The notes under the pieces: generated by a model
The model's database searches: none
What the model saw: the letters and a program-made list of their open reading frames with translations, nothing else
What the model was told of the DNA's origin: nothing
Source: Closterium sp. NIES-65
Lineage: Eukaryota > Streptophyta > Zygnematophyceae > Desmidiales > Closteriaceae
Direction of reading: 5' to 3'
Length of the DNA: 64,000 nt
Assembly (NCBI GenBank): GCA_948144175.1
Contig: CANXME010002327.1
Coordinates: forward strand, 2,062,501 to 2,126,500
Shown here: one piece after another, positions 45,472-57,102 of the stretch
How positions within the stretch are numbered: position 1 is the first letter of the stretch
Layout of the letters: each line of letters starts with the position of its first letter
Made by a program: the position numbers and the translations under genes

Positions 45472-46490
45472 ACGCCGCCCTGGCAAGGGCAAGGGGGGCA
45501 GGGGCGTTGGAGGAGATAGCGGGGGCGTTGGAGGCGGCGGTGGAGGCGGCGGTGGAGGCGGCGTTGGAGGCGGCGGAGGGAGTGGGGGTGGCGGTGGGGG
45601 TGGTGGCAGGGGTGGAGGTGTCGGTAGCGGCAGTGGATGCGGAGGCGGCGGCGGTGGCGGTGGGAGCGGAGGTGGCGGCGGTGGCGGCGGTGGAGGAGGC
45701 AGTGGAGGAGGAGGTGGAGCTGGACGGGGTGGCGCTGCGCAGAGGGTCGGCTCCGGTGGTGGTCAGCGCCAGCAGCAGCAGCAGCAGCAGCACCAGCAGC
45801 ACATTCGTGACATCCCCCCCCTCAGCAGCTCCGTGAGTGGTACGCTGCACGCCAGCGGGGTGGGGGTACTCGTCCGTGCACCTACGTCCTACGCACCGGC
45901 GACCGCGCGGGTGAGCAGTGTGGGGGTGCGCACTCCATCTAGCGCTGTTTTGGCTGCCTGACGGACGCTTGGCGTCACCAGTTTCCGGAGGCCACTGAGA
46001 TCCCCCGCTGGGGTGAGCTGTCTAGGGCGGGAGTAGCTATCTTTGACCTTGACATTGATGCTATTCTTGCTGCCATGTATGCTGTGACTATTAGTGATGA
46101 AGGTGACTGTTACCGGTGTTTCCCGCCCGACCCGGGCATTAAGACTACTGCTCTAGGTACTGGTGAGGCTGCTGCTCTAGGTGCTAGCGAGGCTGCTGCT
46201 CTAGGTGCTAGCGAGGCTGCTGCTCTAGGTGCTAGTGCATCTGCGCTCTTAGGTACCGAGCCGGCTTCGGCCTCCCTCACCTTCACCCTTGACTCGGGGG
46301 CTTCTCGCTCCTTCTTTCGAGACCGCACCACACTCACGTCGCTTGGTCGGCCAATTGTAGTCTCTCTGGCAGACCCCTCTGGGGGTCCTGACCTTGCTCA
46401 CTTCTCAGCTGTACTCCCGTGTCCGCGGCTCCCTCTTGCGCCCTGTGTGATCTTTACCTCCCCTCGTTCTCTACGAACTTCGTGAGTGGT
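45472..46490 (+). pseudogene. Copia A3 gag C-terminus and protease
   Basis: After GKGKGG comes a very long Gly-rich tract from (GGCGGTGGA)n (45510-45730) and (CAG)n. A degenerate LREWYA-type module and the Cys cluster follow (CTYVLRTG...CG...RCFGCL, with a TAG at about 45941). Protease TLDSGASRSFFRDRT lies at about 46285-46330. A triplicated EAAALGAS repeat precedes it. Confidence 0.75.
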
Positions 46491-46577
46491 GCTGACCGAT
46501 AGGATGGGGGAGTTCACCGGTTCACTCCTGCGAGCCAGCGGGTGACCCACTGCACGGACGCTCGGACAGGCTGACAC

Positions 46578-48086
46578 TTGGCCACGTTTACTCGTCGGCC
46601 GGGGTCAAGCCTGTACACACTGACCACAGCGTCTCCTCCTATCCCTGCGTCTGGTCAGGTAGCTGCGTCGGGTCAGGTTTTTGCTGCAGCGTCCAGGTCT
46701 GGTCCTAAGTCTGCCCCCTGCTCGTGTCGCCTCCTGTCTCACGAGACTCTCCTCTGGCACCACCGCCTTGGTCACCCCTCCCTGCTTCGTCTCCGAGGCA
46801 TGGCCTCCCGTGTCCTTGTCTTTGGTCTTCCCCGGTCCCTCCCTCCCCTTCCTCCGGGGCCTGCCCCTACCTTCATCCCCTGTGTCGACGGACGGCAGCG
46901 GGCTGCCCCTCACTCCTCCCAGTTTCCTCTGATAGAGGCCCCGCTGCAGACGCTTCACATGGACGTGTGGGGCCCCGCCCTCGTCCTTGGACTGGGTCAC
47001 GAGCGCTACTTCCTGCTGGTAGTTGACGACTACTCGCGTTACACCATAGTCTTCCCCTTGCGCAGCAAGGGTGATGTCACTGAGGTGCTGATCGACTGGA
47101 TCCGCGCAGCTCGTCTCTAGCTTAGGCAGAGCTTTGGCTCGGACTTTCCTGTTCTGCGTCTGCACTCGGACAGAGGCGGAGAGTTCTCCTCTGGCCTTCT
47201 GCGAGCCTACTGTCGTGCACGAGGCATACGCCAGACCTTCACGCTTACGGACTCTCCACAGCAAAATGGGATTGCTGAGCGCCGCATTGGCATGGTCATG
47301 GACGTCGCTCGTACGTCCATGATGCATGCGGCTGCCCCCCATTTTCTGTGGCCGTTTGCGGTTCGGTACGCGGCGCATCAGATCAACCTTCACCCCAGGG
47401 TCTCCATGCGGGAGACCTCCTCAGCTTTGCTGTGGATGGGGAAGGTTGGCGATGCGTCTGCGTTCCGTGTCTGGGGATCTCGGGCGTTTGTCCGCGACTT
47501 GTCTACGGACAAGCTGTCCCCTCGTGCGGCTCCTTGCGTCTTCCTTGGCTTACCCCCTGACGCGCCAGGGTGGCAGTTTTACCACCCCACCTCTCGCCGT
47601 GTTCTGTCCTCCCAGGACGTCACGTTTGACGAGTCGGTCCCCTACTACCGCCTCTTCCCCTACCGCACTCCGTCCCTCCCCCCGCCGCCGCTCTTCCTCG
47701 TACCAGGTCCCCCCCCGGTAGACCCGCTTTCCCCTCAGGGTCCAGCCCTTTCCGGCTTGTCCCACGTAGACGCAGTCGAGCCTGTCGAGGTCACTGGTGA
47801 CTCTGGTGCTGCTGAAGGTGCTGAGCCTGGGGGTGCTGACTCTGAGGGTGCTGAGCATATGGGTGCTACGCCTGGGGGTGCTGAGACTGGGGGTGCTGAG
47901 ACTGGGGGTGCTGAGACTGGGGGTAATGAGACTAGGGGAGCTGAGCCTGGGGGTGTGGAGCCTGAGGGGGCTGGGCTTGCTCGTGTGGCGTATGGCGATA
48001 CTGGGCCTGGAGGTTCTCCGGGTGCTTCCTCTCGGCGGGAGCCACTCTCTCAACAAGAGCTGCGCGAGTGGTTTGCCCGGCGCTGA
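46578..48086 (+). pseudogene. Copia A3 pre-integrase, integrase and repeat linker
   Basis: Pre-integrase WHHRLGHPSLLRLRG, then integrase Asp in MDVWGPA (46960), Asp in HSDRGGEF (47166) and Glu in NGIAERRIG (47270), followed by RVWGSRAFV and FDESVPYY. TAG at 47118-47120 replaces CAG of A2 (AARLQLRQ). The linker has GGAEP/GGAET repeats and the module EPLSQQELREWFARR. It stops at a TGA (48084-48086) where A2 has TGG. Confidence 0.9.
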
Positions 48087-50634
48087 AGGCGTGCTGTTGG
48101 AGGTGGAGGGTCTTCGGCTGCTGAGGGTGCTGGTGCCGCGGGTCCCGGAGGTGCTCGTACTGGAGGTACTGGAGCTGCTGGGCCGGCGGGTGCGACCGGA
48201 GCTTGAGCTGCTGAGGGTGTTGGTGCTGAGGCTACTGCTGTCGGTCCTGGAGGCGGTGCTACTGTAGGTGCTACGGGTGCTGCTGGAGGTACTCGAGCTA
48301 GAGGTGCTGCTGGCGCTGGTGCGGCCGCTGGGGGTGCTGGTGCTGTCCCTGCTGTGTCTGGAGTCGCTGAGCGGCCTCGGCCATACTTCGTTCCGCTCCT
48401 TCAGCAGGTTCTTGGTCTACCGCCTTCTACTGGTCCTCCTCCTCCCTTAGAGTGTCTATAGCCTGTCCCGTCACAGTTACAGTTACCGCCGGCCTCCCCA
48501 CTGCCTGCTCCCTCTCCCTACACTGGTCCTATTGGAGGTCTTGCTGAGCGTCGTGAGCCTGCGTCTCGCCCTACGTCGCCCGTCCGTCCTGCTAGCACTA
48601 GTGGTCGCAGTTTGCGTCAGCATCTTCCTCCTATCCCTGGCATGCACCGGATGTCTCTGCGTCTGTCCACTGCTCCTCTGCGTGCCCCTTTGCCTTCTCC
48701 TCTTGAGTCCTCTCTTCCTGCTCTTGCTGACCCGGAGTCGGACTCTCTTCGTGCTGCCAGTCCTACTGTCACGCATCTCCTTGCTACTGTCGTCACTGAC
48801 CCTTCTTTTGAGTCCACTACTGCGTCTGCCCTCGTTGCTGAGCTCGTTGACTTTGCTGCTCGCTGTCGTCTAGACTACGCCGCTAGTCTTGTCGCTAAGT
48901 CTGAGTCTGTCTCTACTCCGTCTGTCGGGGGTGAGTGTGCGCTTGGCACGGACGTCCTTGAGGACAGGCAGGAGGAGTTCCTGTGTCTAGGTGCTGCTTC
49001 ACCTCATCTCGTGTCCGTACTGCTTACCTCTGAGGGAGACCCGGATGCACTAGACATCCCGACTCCGCGCTCTTACGCGGAGGCGATAGAGGGTCCCTAC
49101 TCTTCTCATTGGCAGGCAGCTATGGACGCAGAGATGGCTTCTTGGAAGTCCACAGGCACCTACGTTGACAACGTTCCCCCGCCAAGGGCGAACATCGTTA
49201 GTGGCATGTGGATTTTCAGGGTGAAGCGGCCGCCGGGTTCTCCGCCTGTCTTCAAGGCGCGTTACGTGGCTCATGGCTTCAGTGAGCGGTAGGGAGTTGA
49301 CTACTCTCAGACCTTCTCTCCCACCCCGAAGATGACCACTCTTCGGGTACTACTGCACATAGCTGCTCACCGTGACTACGAGCTTCACTCTCTTGACTTC
49401 AGCACAGCTTTCCTGAAGGGCAGCCTGCACGAGGAGATCTGGCTGCGCCGCCCACCTGGCTTCACTGGCTCTTTTCCTTCTGGCACCCAGTGGAGCCTCC
49501 GGCGGCCAGTCTACGGTCTCCGCCAGGCACCGCGTGAGTGGCACGACACACGGAGGACTACACTTGCGGCTCTTGGGTTTGCTCCCTCTACTGCCGACCC
49601 GTCGCTGTTTTTGCGCACCGATACTTCTTTGCCTCCGTTCTACATCCTCGTGTACATCGACGACTTGGTCTTAACCACAGCTGACACTACTGGACTCCCC
49701 ACGCAAAGTTCGAGCTGTAGAAGAGACACACGTGCACAGACCTGGGTGAACTGCGCAGCTACCTTGGCTTGCAGATCACCCAGGACAGAGCACGCCGCAC
49801 CATTACCCTGACTCAGTCACACATGGTGCAGCAGGTCCTTCAGCGCTTCGGCTTCACGTACTCCTCGCCTCAGGCCACTCCTCTGCCTACTCGCCACTCG
49901 CTCTCAACTCTGCCTTCGGATGAGTCCGTAGAGTCGAGTGGCCCGTACCCAGAGCTTGTTGGCTGCCTCATGTACCTCATGGCCTGCACATGACCTGACC
50001 TTGCATACCCTCTTAGCATTCTCGCACGCTATGTTGCTCCTGGGAGACACAGACCGGAGCACATGGCTGCAGCGAAGAGGGTGTTGCGCTACTTGTGCAG
50101 TACGTCGGGCATGGTCTTGTGCTTGGAGGGCAGAGTCCAGTGGTCCTCACTGGGCACGCAGACGCTTCTTGGGCTGACGATCAGGCTACGCAGCGGTCGC
50201 CACAGGGTTACACCTTCAGCCTTGGTTCCGGCTCTGTTTCGTGTCGGGCTACCCGCTCGTCTTCTGTTCTCGGCTCCAGTTGTGAGGCTGAGATCTACGC
50301 CGGGGCCATGGCTGCACAAGAGCTTCGCTGGCTCACCTACCTACTGACTGACCTTAGAGAGCCGCCTCGTTCTCCTCTCGTGTTGTACGTAGACAACAAG
50401 GCCATGCTGGCCTTGTGTCGAGAGCAGAGACTGGACCACAGAACGAAGTACATTGATCTCCGCTACTTCCTTGCTCGTGAGCTGCAGCAGCGTGGTCAGC
50501 TGCGTCTTGCGTACGTGGCCTCTGAGGCCAACACTGCTGATATCTTCACCAAGGCGCTTGCGCCTTGTGATCATCAGCGCTTCGGTACTCAGCTGGTTCT
50601 TGTGCCTGCCTTGCCTCACTTGCTCGCCTCTTGA
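48087..50634 (+). pseudogene. Copia A3 second linker, reverse transcriptase and RNase H
   Basis: The linker continues Gly/Ala-rich to about 48500. RT: AAMDAEMASWKSTG (49110), FKARYVAHGFSER then TAG 49290-49292 (A2: SQRQG), LDFSTAFLKGSLHEEIW, and a YIDD catalytic box at 49652-49663 instead of the usual YVDD. A one-base loss near 49700 and a TAG at 49718-49720 follow. RNase H: CTxPDLAYPL with TGA 49991-49993 in place of CGA, HADASWADD, CEAEIYAG, LYVDNKAM, ending LAS at 50634. Confidence 0.9.
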
Positions 50635-50849
50635 CTTTGCTTGTACTGTTACATATATATATATACACCTGCTCTTTCTTGTCTAGCCTTTTATATATAT
50701 ATACATATATATGTACTTCTGCATGTGAACTGGCCTTGTGGCCTTGATCTTGTGCTCAGAATGTGTGGTGAGTTTGTGATCCACCCTGAGCTTGCTTTGT
50801 TTTGCTTTGCTTGACTGGTCTTGTGACCCATTGTCTTCCCTCACTATGC

Positions 50850-50991
50850 CTATGGGGGTGTGTCAGAACATTATAGCTTATGCTTTTGTGTAGGCTGTAG
50901 TGGGGTAGCCCATATGGGGTACAGCCCAATTAGGGTTAGTACTTGTACCCAACTCTTTCATAGTCAATTTATTCTCGTTCTAGTTTTCTCA
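50850..50991 (+). repeat. PPT and 3' LTR of copia A3
   Basis: CTATGGGGGTG (50850-50860) then the 131-bp LTR. Confidence 0.9.
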
Positions 50992-53738
50992 CAGTGCTTG
51001 TCGCCTTTTACTATTCCTGTCCCTCGAGACACTTCTCGCAGCCGCTGGAGGTCGTATTCTCCCCGTGCTGGCGTAAATTAAGGTTTCTTCATTACCGTCA
51101 GTCGTCCACCATTCATAGACTGCGTTCTTATTCAGCTGTTATTAATCTCCGCTCCTTTTCGCCATGTCGTTAGCTAGAATTCAATATCGGAAGTCTTAGT
51201 AGTGGGGACCTCAGCGGCAATAACGTCTTGAGGAGAAATTAGGCATCAATAACAGTGATTTTTTCCCCACTTATTAGAAAAAATCATGAGTGGGAACACT
51301 AACATACTCGTGAGATTTGTTTATTTTATTTATTGGAAAATATGAAGCTGCCATGCTGATTTTTTAATTCTATTTTTTACAGCTATAAATTTCGCTAGAA
51401 TAAAAGAAGATGAAAAACAGGGCCTTTTGAAATTATTATAAGCCCGCCAGGGCCTATATAGGAAGTATGGAATATTGGTTTAAAAAACATTAACTAGCCC
51501 ATAGAATGTAGCATATATGCAATAACTTGGAAGATGTAAAAAGCTAACATTCAGGCCTAGAATGATATACACTTGCTCCCGAATTACGAGATTTTTTTTT
51601 GTCTCGAAATGACAGGTCGGGTAGCTGCCAAAATGGCTTGGTTGCTCCGCAACGTGAACGGGTGCGTGCGGAATGCGTACCGTACGCAGCTCAACTGCGG
51701 TGCTCGCTTGGTTCTGTACCGCTACGCGCTTTCCACCTTGAAAGTTGAAGCCATGGGCGAGCTGTACGATCTGGTGGGCTTGTTGCGTTGGGCTTCCTAC
51801 ATACAGCTCTGCACTGCACATCCGTGTACGATCAAGTTTACATGTACAGTCCTTCGTCTGGGTGGACCAGTCTCACCGACCCAATCAGCTGTCGTTTGGA
51901 CACCAGCGTGACAGATCCACCAACCCCTGCCAAACCAAGCTTGTACGTACAGCAACTAACACTGGCGTTGCCTGCAGTCAAGGTTCACAAGCAAGCAACA
52001 CGACTGCCAGCGCACCACCAAGTGAAGCAACACCGGCCACACGACCGCATCAGCCAGACCACCACGCGCGGAGACACACGCCGCACCAGCTCCCTCACAC
52101 TTCCCCCTAAGGGCGAACCCGAAACCCGCAACCTGGGGAAATGCAGTCACCTGGCCCCTGTTTCAGCCCCTCCCCTGACCAACGTGTCCCCCCGGCCCCT
52201 ATTTTCTTCCCTATCATTCATTTTGCAGCAAACACCTCCTTTGATGGGCGCTGTACTTAGTAGTCAGACTGCCGTTTCTTGCGTGGTGTAGTGATACAGA
52301 TCGCCATAATCACACAAAACAACTAAAGAGTCGAGACCACAAGGTCATTTGCTGGTTGGAAGACAATGAACGGGCACATATGTTTTGTCTTACAAGCATT
52401 TGGGTTCCCCCCTTCCCCTAGGTAGCGAGGTCTGAGCAACCATCTGTAAATTCGGTCGCGCAACGTCGCACAAACGAAGCGGCGCGCCCTCGCCTACGCG
52501 AGTTTCTCGCATCCCCCCTCGCTCGCACGCGGTTGTTTTTTTCTTGCCCAAAGTGGACCCTTATCTTGACCTTTTCTGGTCATCCAGATCCACTCCGCGT
52601 CGCACCAGCCGATCGTTCTTCCTCACCAGCCTCCTCGAGATAACACCTAACCCCAGCCCTTGGTTTTATCGACCCGCATTGTCTCTGACTCGCTGCGCCT
52701 TTCACATCCGCTAGGCTGTCACGTTCGCTCATTGTGCCTGTCGTTGCACTGGGCTCCTTGATTGGCTGGCTGGCTCGGTCCATGCCCGCAACGTGGATCC
52801 CGCGCTCGACGACAGACAAAGCAAGCAATCAAGCGATTGCTTGCGAACACAAAAGCAGCCGCATTTTCCATGTCGCAAGTTTGCGATGTCGCACACACGC
52901 AAAGCCACGCCAGCAAGCCGCCATTCAGTCACTTAGAGCGGCTGACTGGGGCAGAAGTGCTTGATTAGACCGCCTTCTCAGGTTCGCAAGTCCTGAATTT
53001 ATTCGCAGAAGCCAAGGAATCAGGTAACCAAACCACGGCTCAAAAGCAGGTGGGAGCTAGGCGAGGGGAGCTGCGAAGGACTGCGAGTCATGCGAAGCAA
53101 CGATGGCAGGTTACAATTCAGGGTTGCTGGCCGGACTGGAAAATGGCGTCACTCCAGGAGCACTGCATGAATGCAGCACAGAAGACTCAGTGCTTTCACT
53201 TCACTGAGTGCTTTCACTTCCTGGCATTTCCCTCATACGTACGCGTACATCCTCCTCGATAACCAGCTCTTCCAACACCCGCAAATCCCTCATTTCGTTG
53301 GTATTTATTTCTCAATGATACCTCAGGCTCGCATGTGTGTCTATTCGCTGGTTGGTAGTGCTTTTTGAATATTCCCTAAGAAACACAGCCAGCGTTAACA
53401 TCCTCTCTCGCAAGCGCTGCCGTAGATTTCATCGAATCGAGACTTGTCGAAAGCTCGTACTCAGATCCGAGCGGGGACGAGACGCCACGTGCTTAGCACG
53501 TGTGCGGCGGCGGCGGTGGCGGCGACGGGGCCAGCATTAGCTTGCCAAAGTGGAGAAGTGCTACTACTGTTGCTGCTACTACATCAGTTACTTGATATTG
53601 AGCTGACATCACTGAGCGACGCTTACTTCACGAGACGACACTGGACTGGAGCAAGGAGAGCGGAGTGAAAAAAATCGAGTGAAAAGAGCGGAATCGGAAT
53701 CTCATACTACACGCGCGCGGAGACTCGCCGCCGCAAGG
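50992..53738. other. Spacer upstream of the copper ATPase gene
   Basis: No transposon or gene recognised. 51180-51560 is AT-rich. 51600-52560 has mixed composition with short frames only. 53188-53226 holds a short direct repeat (AGTGCTTTCACTTC twice). The last 300 bases must contain the promoter and 5' UTR of the ATPase gene, but no clear TATA box is visible close to the start. Confidence 0.5.
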
Positions 53739-56700
53739 ATGATGACGGCGGAAAGCGGTGCGGGTCCTCCTCCTCCGCCGCCGCCCGCGCGCCGTCGCCG
53801 CCAGCAGGGCGTTTTGGAGCTTCTCCAGTGCGCGCTATTCGCGCCGAAAGGCCGTCCGCCGCCGCGCGGCGCGCCGAGCGGATCAACGTCCGCTCCGCAA
53901 GTTTCCCGCGAGGCAGAGCTCGGCCTAGCCGGCGCCGGCGCGGAGCCGATCTCCACGGCGGCGGGCGCATCTTCAACCTCCCCCGACGCGGAAGCCGCCT
54001 CGACTGATGGGAGCGGCGGAGAAGGCGGAAGCCGCCGCAGTGGCGACGTTGCGCCTGTGGCGGCGGAGGTCCTTCTCGCGGTGGGCGGAATGGCTTGCGC
54101 CGCGTGCGCCGCTTCCATCGAGAAGGCGCTTCTGCGCCTCGAAGGCGTGTCGAACGCGACGGTCTCCGTTATTAGCGAGCGCGCTAAAGTCACCTTCGAC
54201 AGCGCGTTGACGAATGTGAGTGCCACCCGTGCCGCCGCTGCCGCCACAGCCGCCGCCGCCGCTGCGCGACCTCGCGAGCGCACCGCTTTCAATGCTAACA
54301 ATACTTGCGTCCCTTTCAGCACTACCGCCAGAACACACATCATTACCGCTTTCAGACGCAACATATTCGCTTGAACCCGTACCATCCATCAGAGTCTATT
54401 ATGGTTATGGCCCGTCTCCGTTGTTCGTCTCATTCTAATAATTCTGTGTCGCGTCGCGCGCCTTGTGGCTGTAACAGGAGGACGAAGTAGCGAGCGCCGT
54501 CGAGGACGCGGGATTTGACGTCAGCATCATCTCCTGCACCATGCTCGCCGTGTCCGGCGGCGGCGGCGGCGGCGAAGGAGATGCGGGAGACGCCAGCAAC
54601 GCCACCGCGGGAGATGCGCACGCGGCAGCGGCGGCGGCGGCGGGAGGGCTACCCAAGTCGATGGGCGGAGCGCGCGCGATTCGCTTCCGCGTGCCGGCGT
54701 CGTCCGCGGATCCAGAAGAACGAGCAGCAGCAGCAGCAGTAGCAGCAACGGCGGGGATCGCCGCCATCAGCGGAGGAGATTCGATGGAGGAAACGCCGTT
54801 GGTGGTGGATCAAGCGACGCTGCTGGAGCGAGCGCTACAAGCGACCCCTGGTGTTCTGGCCGCGTCAGTGACTTGGAGTCGCGTGCCCGGCGGCGGTGGC
54901 GGTGGCGGCGGCGGCGGTGGCGACGGTGACTTGGAAGCGCACGTTGTGTACTCCGTCTCCCCTTCCCCCGCGCCCGCTTCCCCCGCTTCCGCCGCCGCCA
55001 CTTCCGCTCCCCCCGCGCCTCTCTCCCCAGCGGCGCTCCTCGCGGTTATCCACAAGGCGGGCTTCCCTTCCGCGAACCTTCTCTTCGATTCCCCCTCGAG
55101 TTCCGCCAATTCCGCCGGTTCCGCGGGTTCGCAGCACCAGCAGGTGCGCTTCCAACTTAAGGGGCTCGCGTCGGCCATAGCAGCCGGCACGTCCCAGTCC
55201 GGAACCGAAGCTACTAAACTCTCCGCGTCTGTCAAGGGCACTAGCAGCAGCGCTCCTTCCGCTTCTGTCAAAAGGACAGGCAGCTCTTTTTCCGCTTCTG
55301 GTAGGAGGAGAAAGGCTCCCTCCGCTCCGCCCTCCTCCCCCGCCGCCCTCTCCGCCTCCCCCTCCCCCTTCCTCTCCGCCGCCCCGTTCTCGCCCGCGCT
55401 CGCCGCCCTCCCGCTCCCCACCTTCATCGAAGCTTCCCTCTGCCTCCTCCCGGGCGTTTCCGCGGCAGCAGTCAGCACCCCCAGCCAGCACGTCACCGTC
55501 TCTTTCAACCCCGATATAAGCGGACCCAGGACTCTCCTAGAGGCTCTACAATCGGGGCTGGTCGAAACGAGACGGCTGGAGCAGGTAGACTTGGCGGATA
55601 GGGAAGGGGGAGGCGTGGGGGGGAGCGCGGGGTCGAGGCAGCGAAGGAAGGAGATAAGGAAGCTTCGGCAGCAGTTTATTTGGAGCTTGGTGTTTTCCGT
55701 GCCTGTGTTTCTGCTGGCCATGGTGCTGGATCGAATCCCGCCCTTTGACGAGTGGCTCATGTATCGAATCGTAAACTGGTGAGTTGGTTTCTGCGCGTGC
55801 GCATGTGTGTGTTGTGAGCGTGCGTTCGTGCCGGTGTTGATGCTGTGCGATGGTGCTGGTGCATGTGGGTTGTGAGTTCGATCCGTCCCGCCCCTGCCGT
55901 ACCTACCTATAGCTCAGTTGAAGGCCATGGTGCTGGATCAAATTCCGCCGTTCGACCACTGGCTCATATACCAAATTGTCAGCTCAGCGCCGCTCAGCCA
56001 ACATGGATGGACGTAGCCATTTTAGTTTTGAGACGCCTCAAAATTAAAGATGGACTTCGCTAACGTAGCCATTTTCTACTCCCTCTTCATCCTCCTCGCC
56101 TCTGCTCCCTTTCCTCTTTCCCCTCCCTCTCCCCTCTCCCTCTCCCTCTCCCCTCGCTCCTCCCTCTCTCCTCCCTGCCTCCCTTCTCTCCCCTCTCCCC
56201 GTTCTCCCCCACACCAGCCTGACAGTGGGAGTGCTGGCGCGGTGCATCCTCACCATCCCAGTGCAGTTCATCATCGGCTGGCGCTTCCACACGGGCGCCT
56301 TCAATTCCCCTTCCCTTTTCAACCCCTCTTTACGCCTTCCAACTCCTTTCAAATCCCTCTCCTCCCCTCTCGCAGCCTGACAGTGGGAGTGCTGGCGCGC
56401 TGCATCCTCACCATCCCCGTCCAGTTCATCATCGGCTGGCGCTTCCACACGGGCGCCTTTCACGCACTCAAGCGCCGCTCTGCCAACATGGACGTGCTCG
56501 TGTCCCTTGGCACCAACGCCGCCTTCTTCTACTCTTTCTTTATTCTCATCGCCTCGGCTGTCACCCCGCCTATGGAACTAGCTCCCCCCTCTGCTTCTCC
56601 TCCTGCTGCTCCTCCTGCTCTTCCTCCTCCAAATTCTGCTGGTGCTCCCGGCACGGGAACCAACTCATCGAGTCCTGCGAGTAAGATTGATTTTTCTGCT

Positions 56701-57053
56701 CTGGCTGGGTTTCAGGGCATGCCTGGTGCTGCTGGTAATGCTGGGGGCAGCAGCACAGCATATGGGACCAGAGGAGGAGGGGATTTTTCTGGGACGGTGG
56801 GTACGTGGGAGTGGATTGGGCGCATCAACAGCAGGAATGAGGGCCTCTCTGGACTCGGTTCTTCCAGTGCTGCTGCTGCTGCGGATGCGACTTCTGAGAC
56901 GTCTCAAAAGTGGATCACGCACGTGAACAGCAGGAGCCAGGGCCTGTCTGGCGCCGGTTCTTCCAATGCTGCTTTTCCAGGGTCGACTCAGAAATCGGCA
57001 ACGGTTCCGGTACAGGGGAGGATGGTTCAGGAGGTGGCAGCAGGAGGAGCGGC

Positions 57054-57102
<49 letters not shown>

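Larger units (their letters stand above)
43024..50991 (+). mobile_element. Ty1/copia element A3, most complete copy of the family
   Basis: LTRs of exactly 131 bp at 43024-43154 and 50861-50991 differ at about seven positions. The flanking pentamers are CAATG and CAGTG, a target duplication with one mismatch. The order is primer site, leader, gag, (nested mini-element), gag C-terminus, protease, pre-integrase, integrase, repeat linker, RT, RNase H, PPT, LTR. It supplies the reference against which A1, A2 and the TRIM are read. At least six point nonsense codons and several frameshifts disable it. Confidence 0.93.

Noticed and set aside
11165-50991. Variant genetic code with TAG read as Gln
   Set aside because: TAG replaces CAG many times in transposons, but the ATPase gene has no in-frame TAG before its end, and TGA also replaces CGA. 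Deamination explains both. It is not formally excluded, since the ATPase stop is itself a TAG followed two codons later by TGA.
53702-54385. Minus-strand ORF of 227 residues opposite exon 1 of the ATPase
   Set aside because: Antisense shadow of a GC-rich exon without stops.
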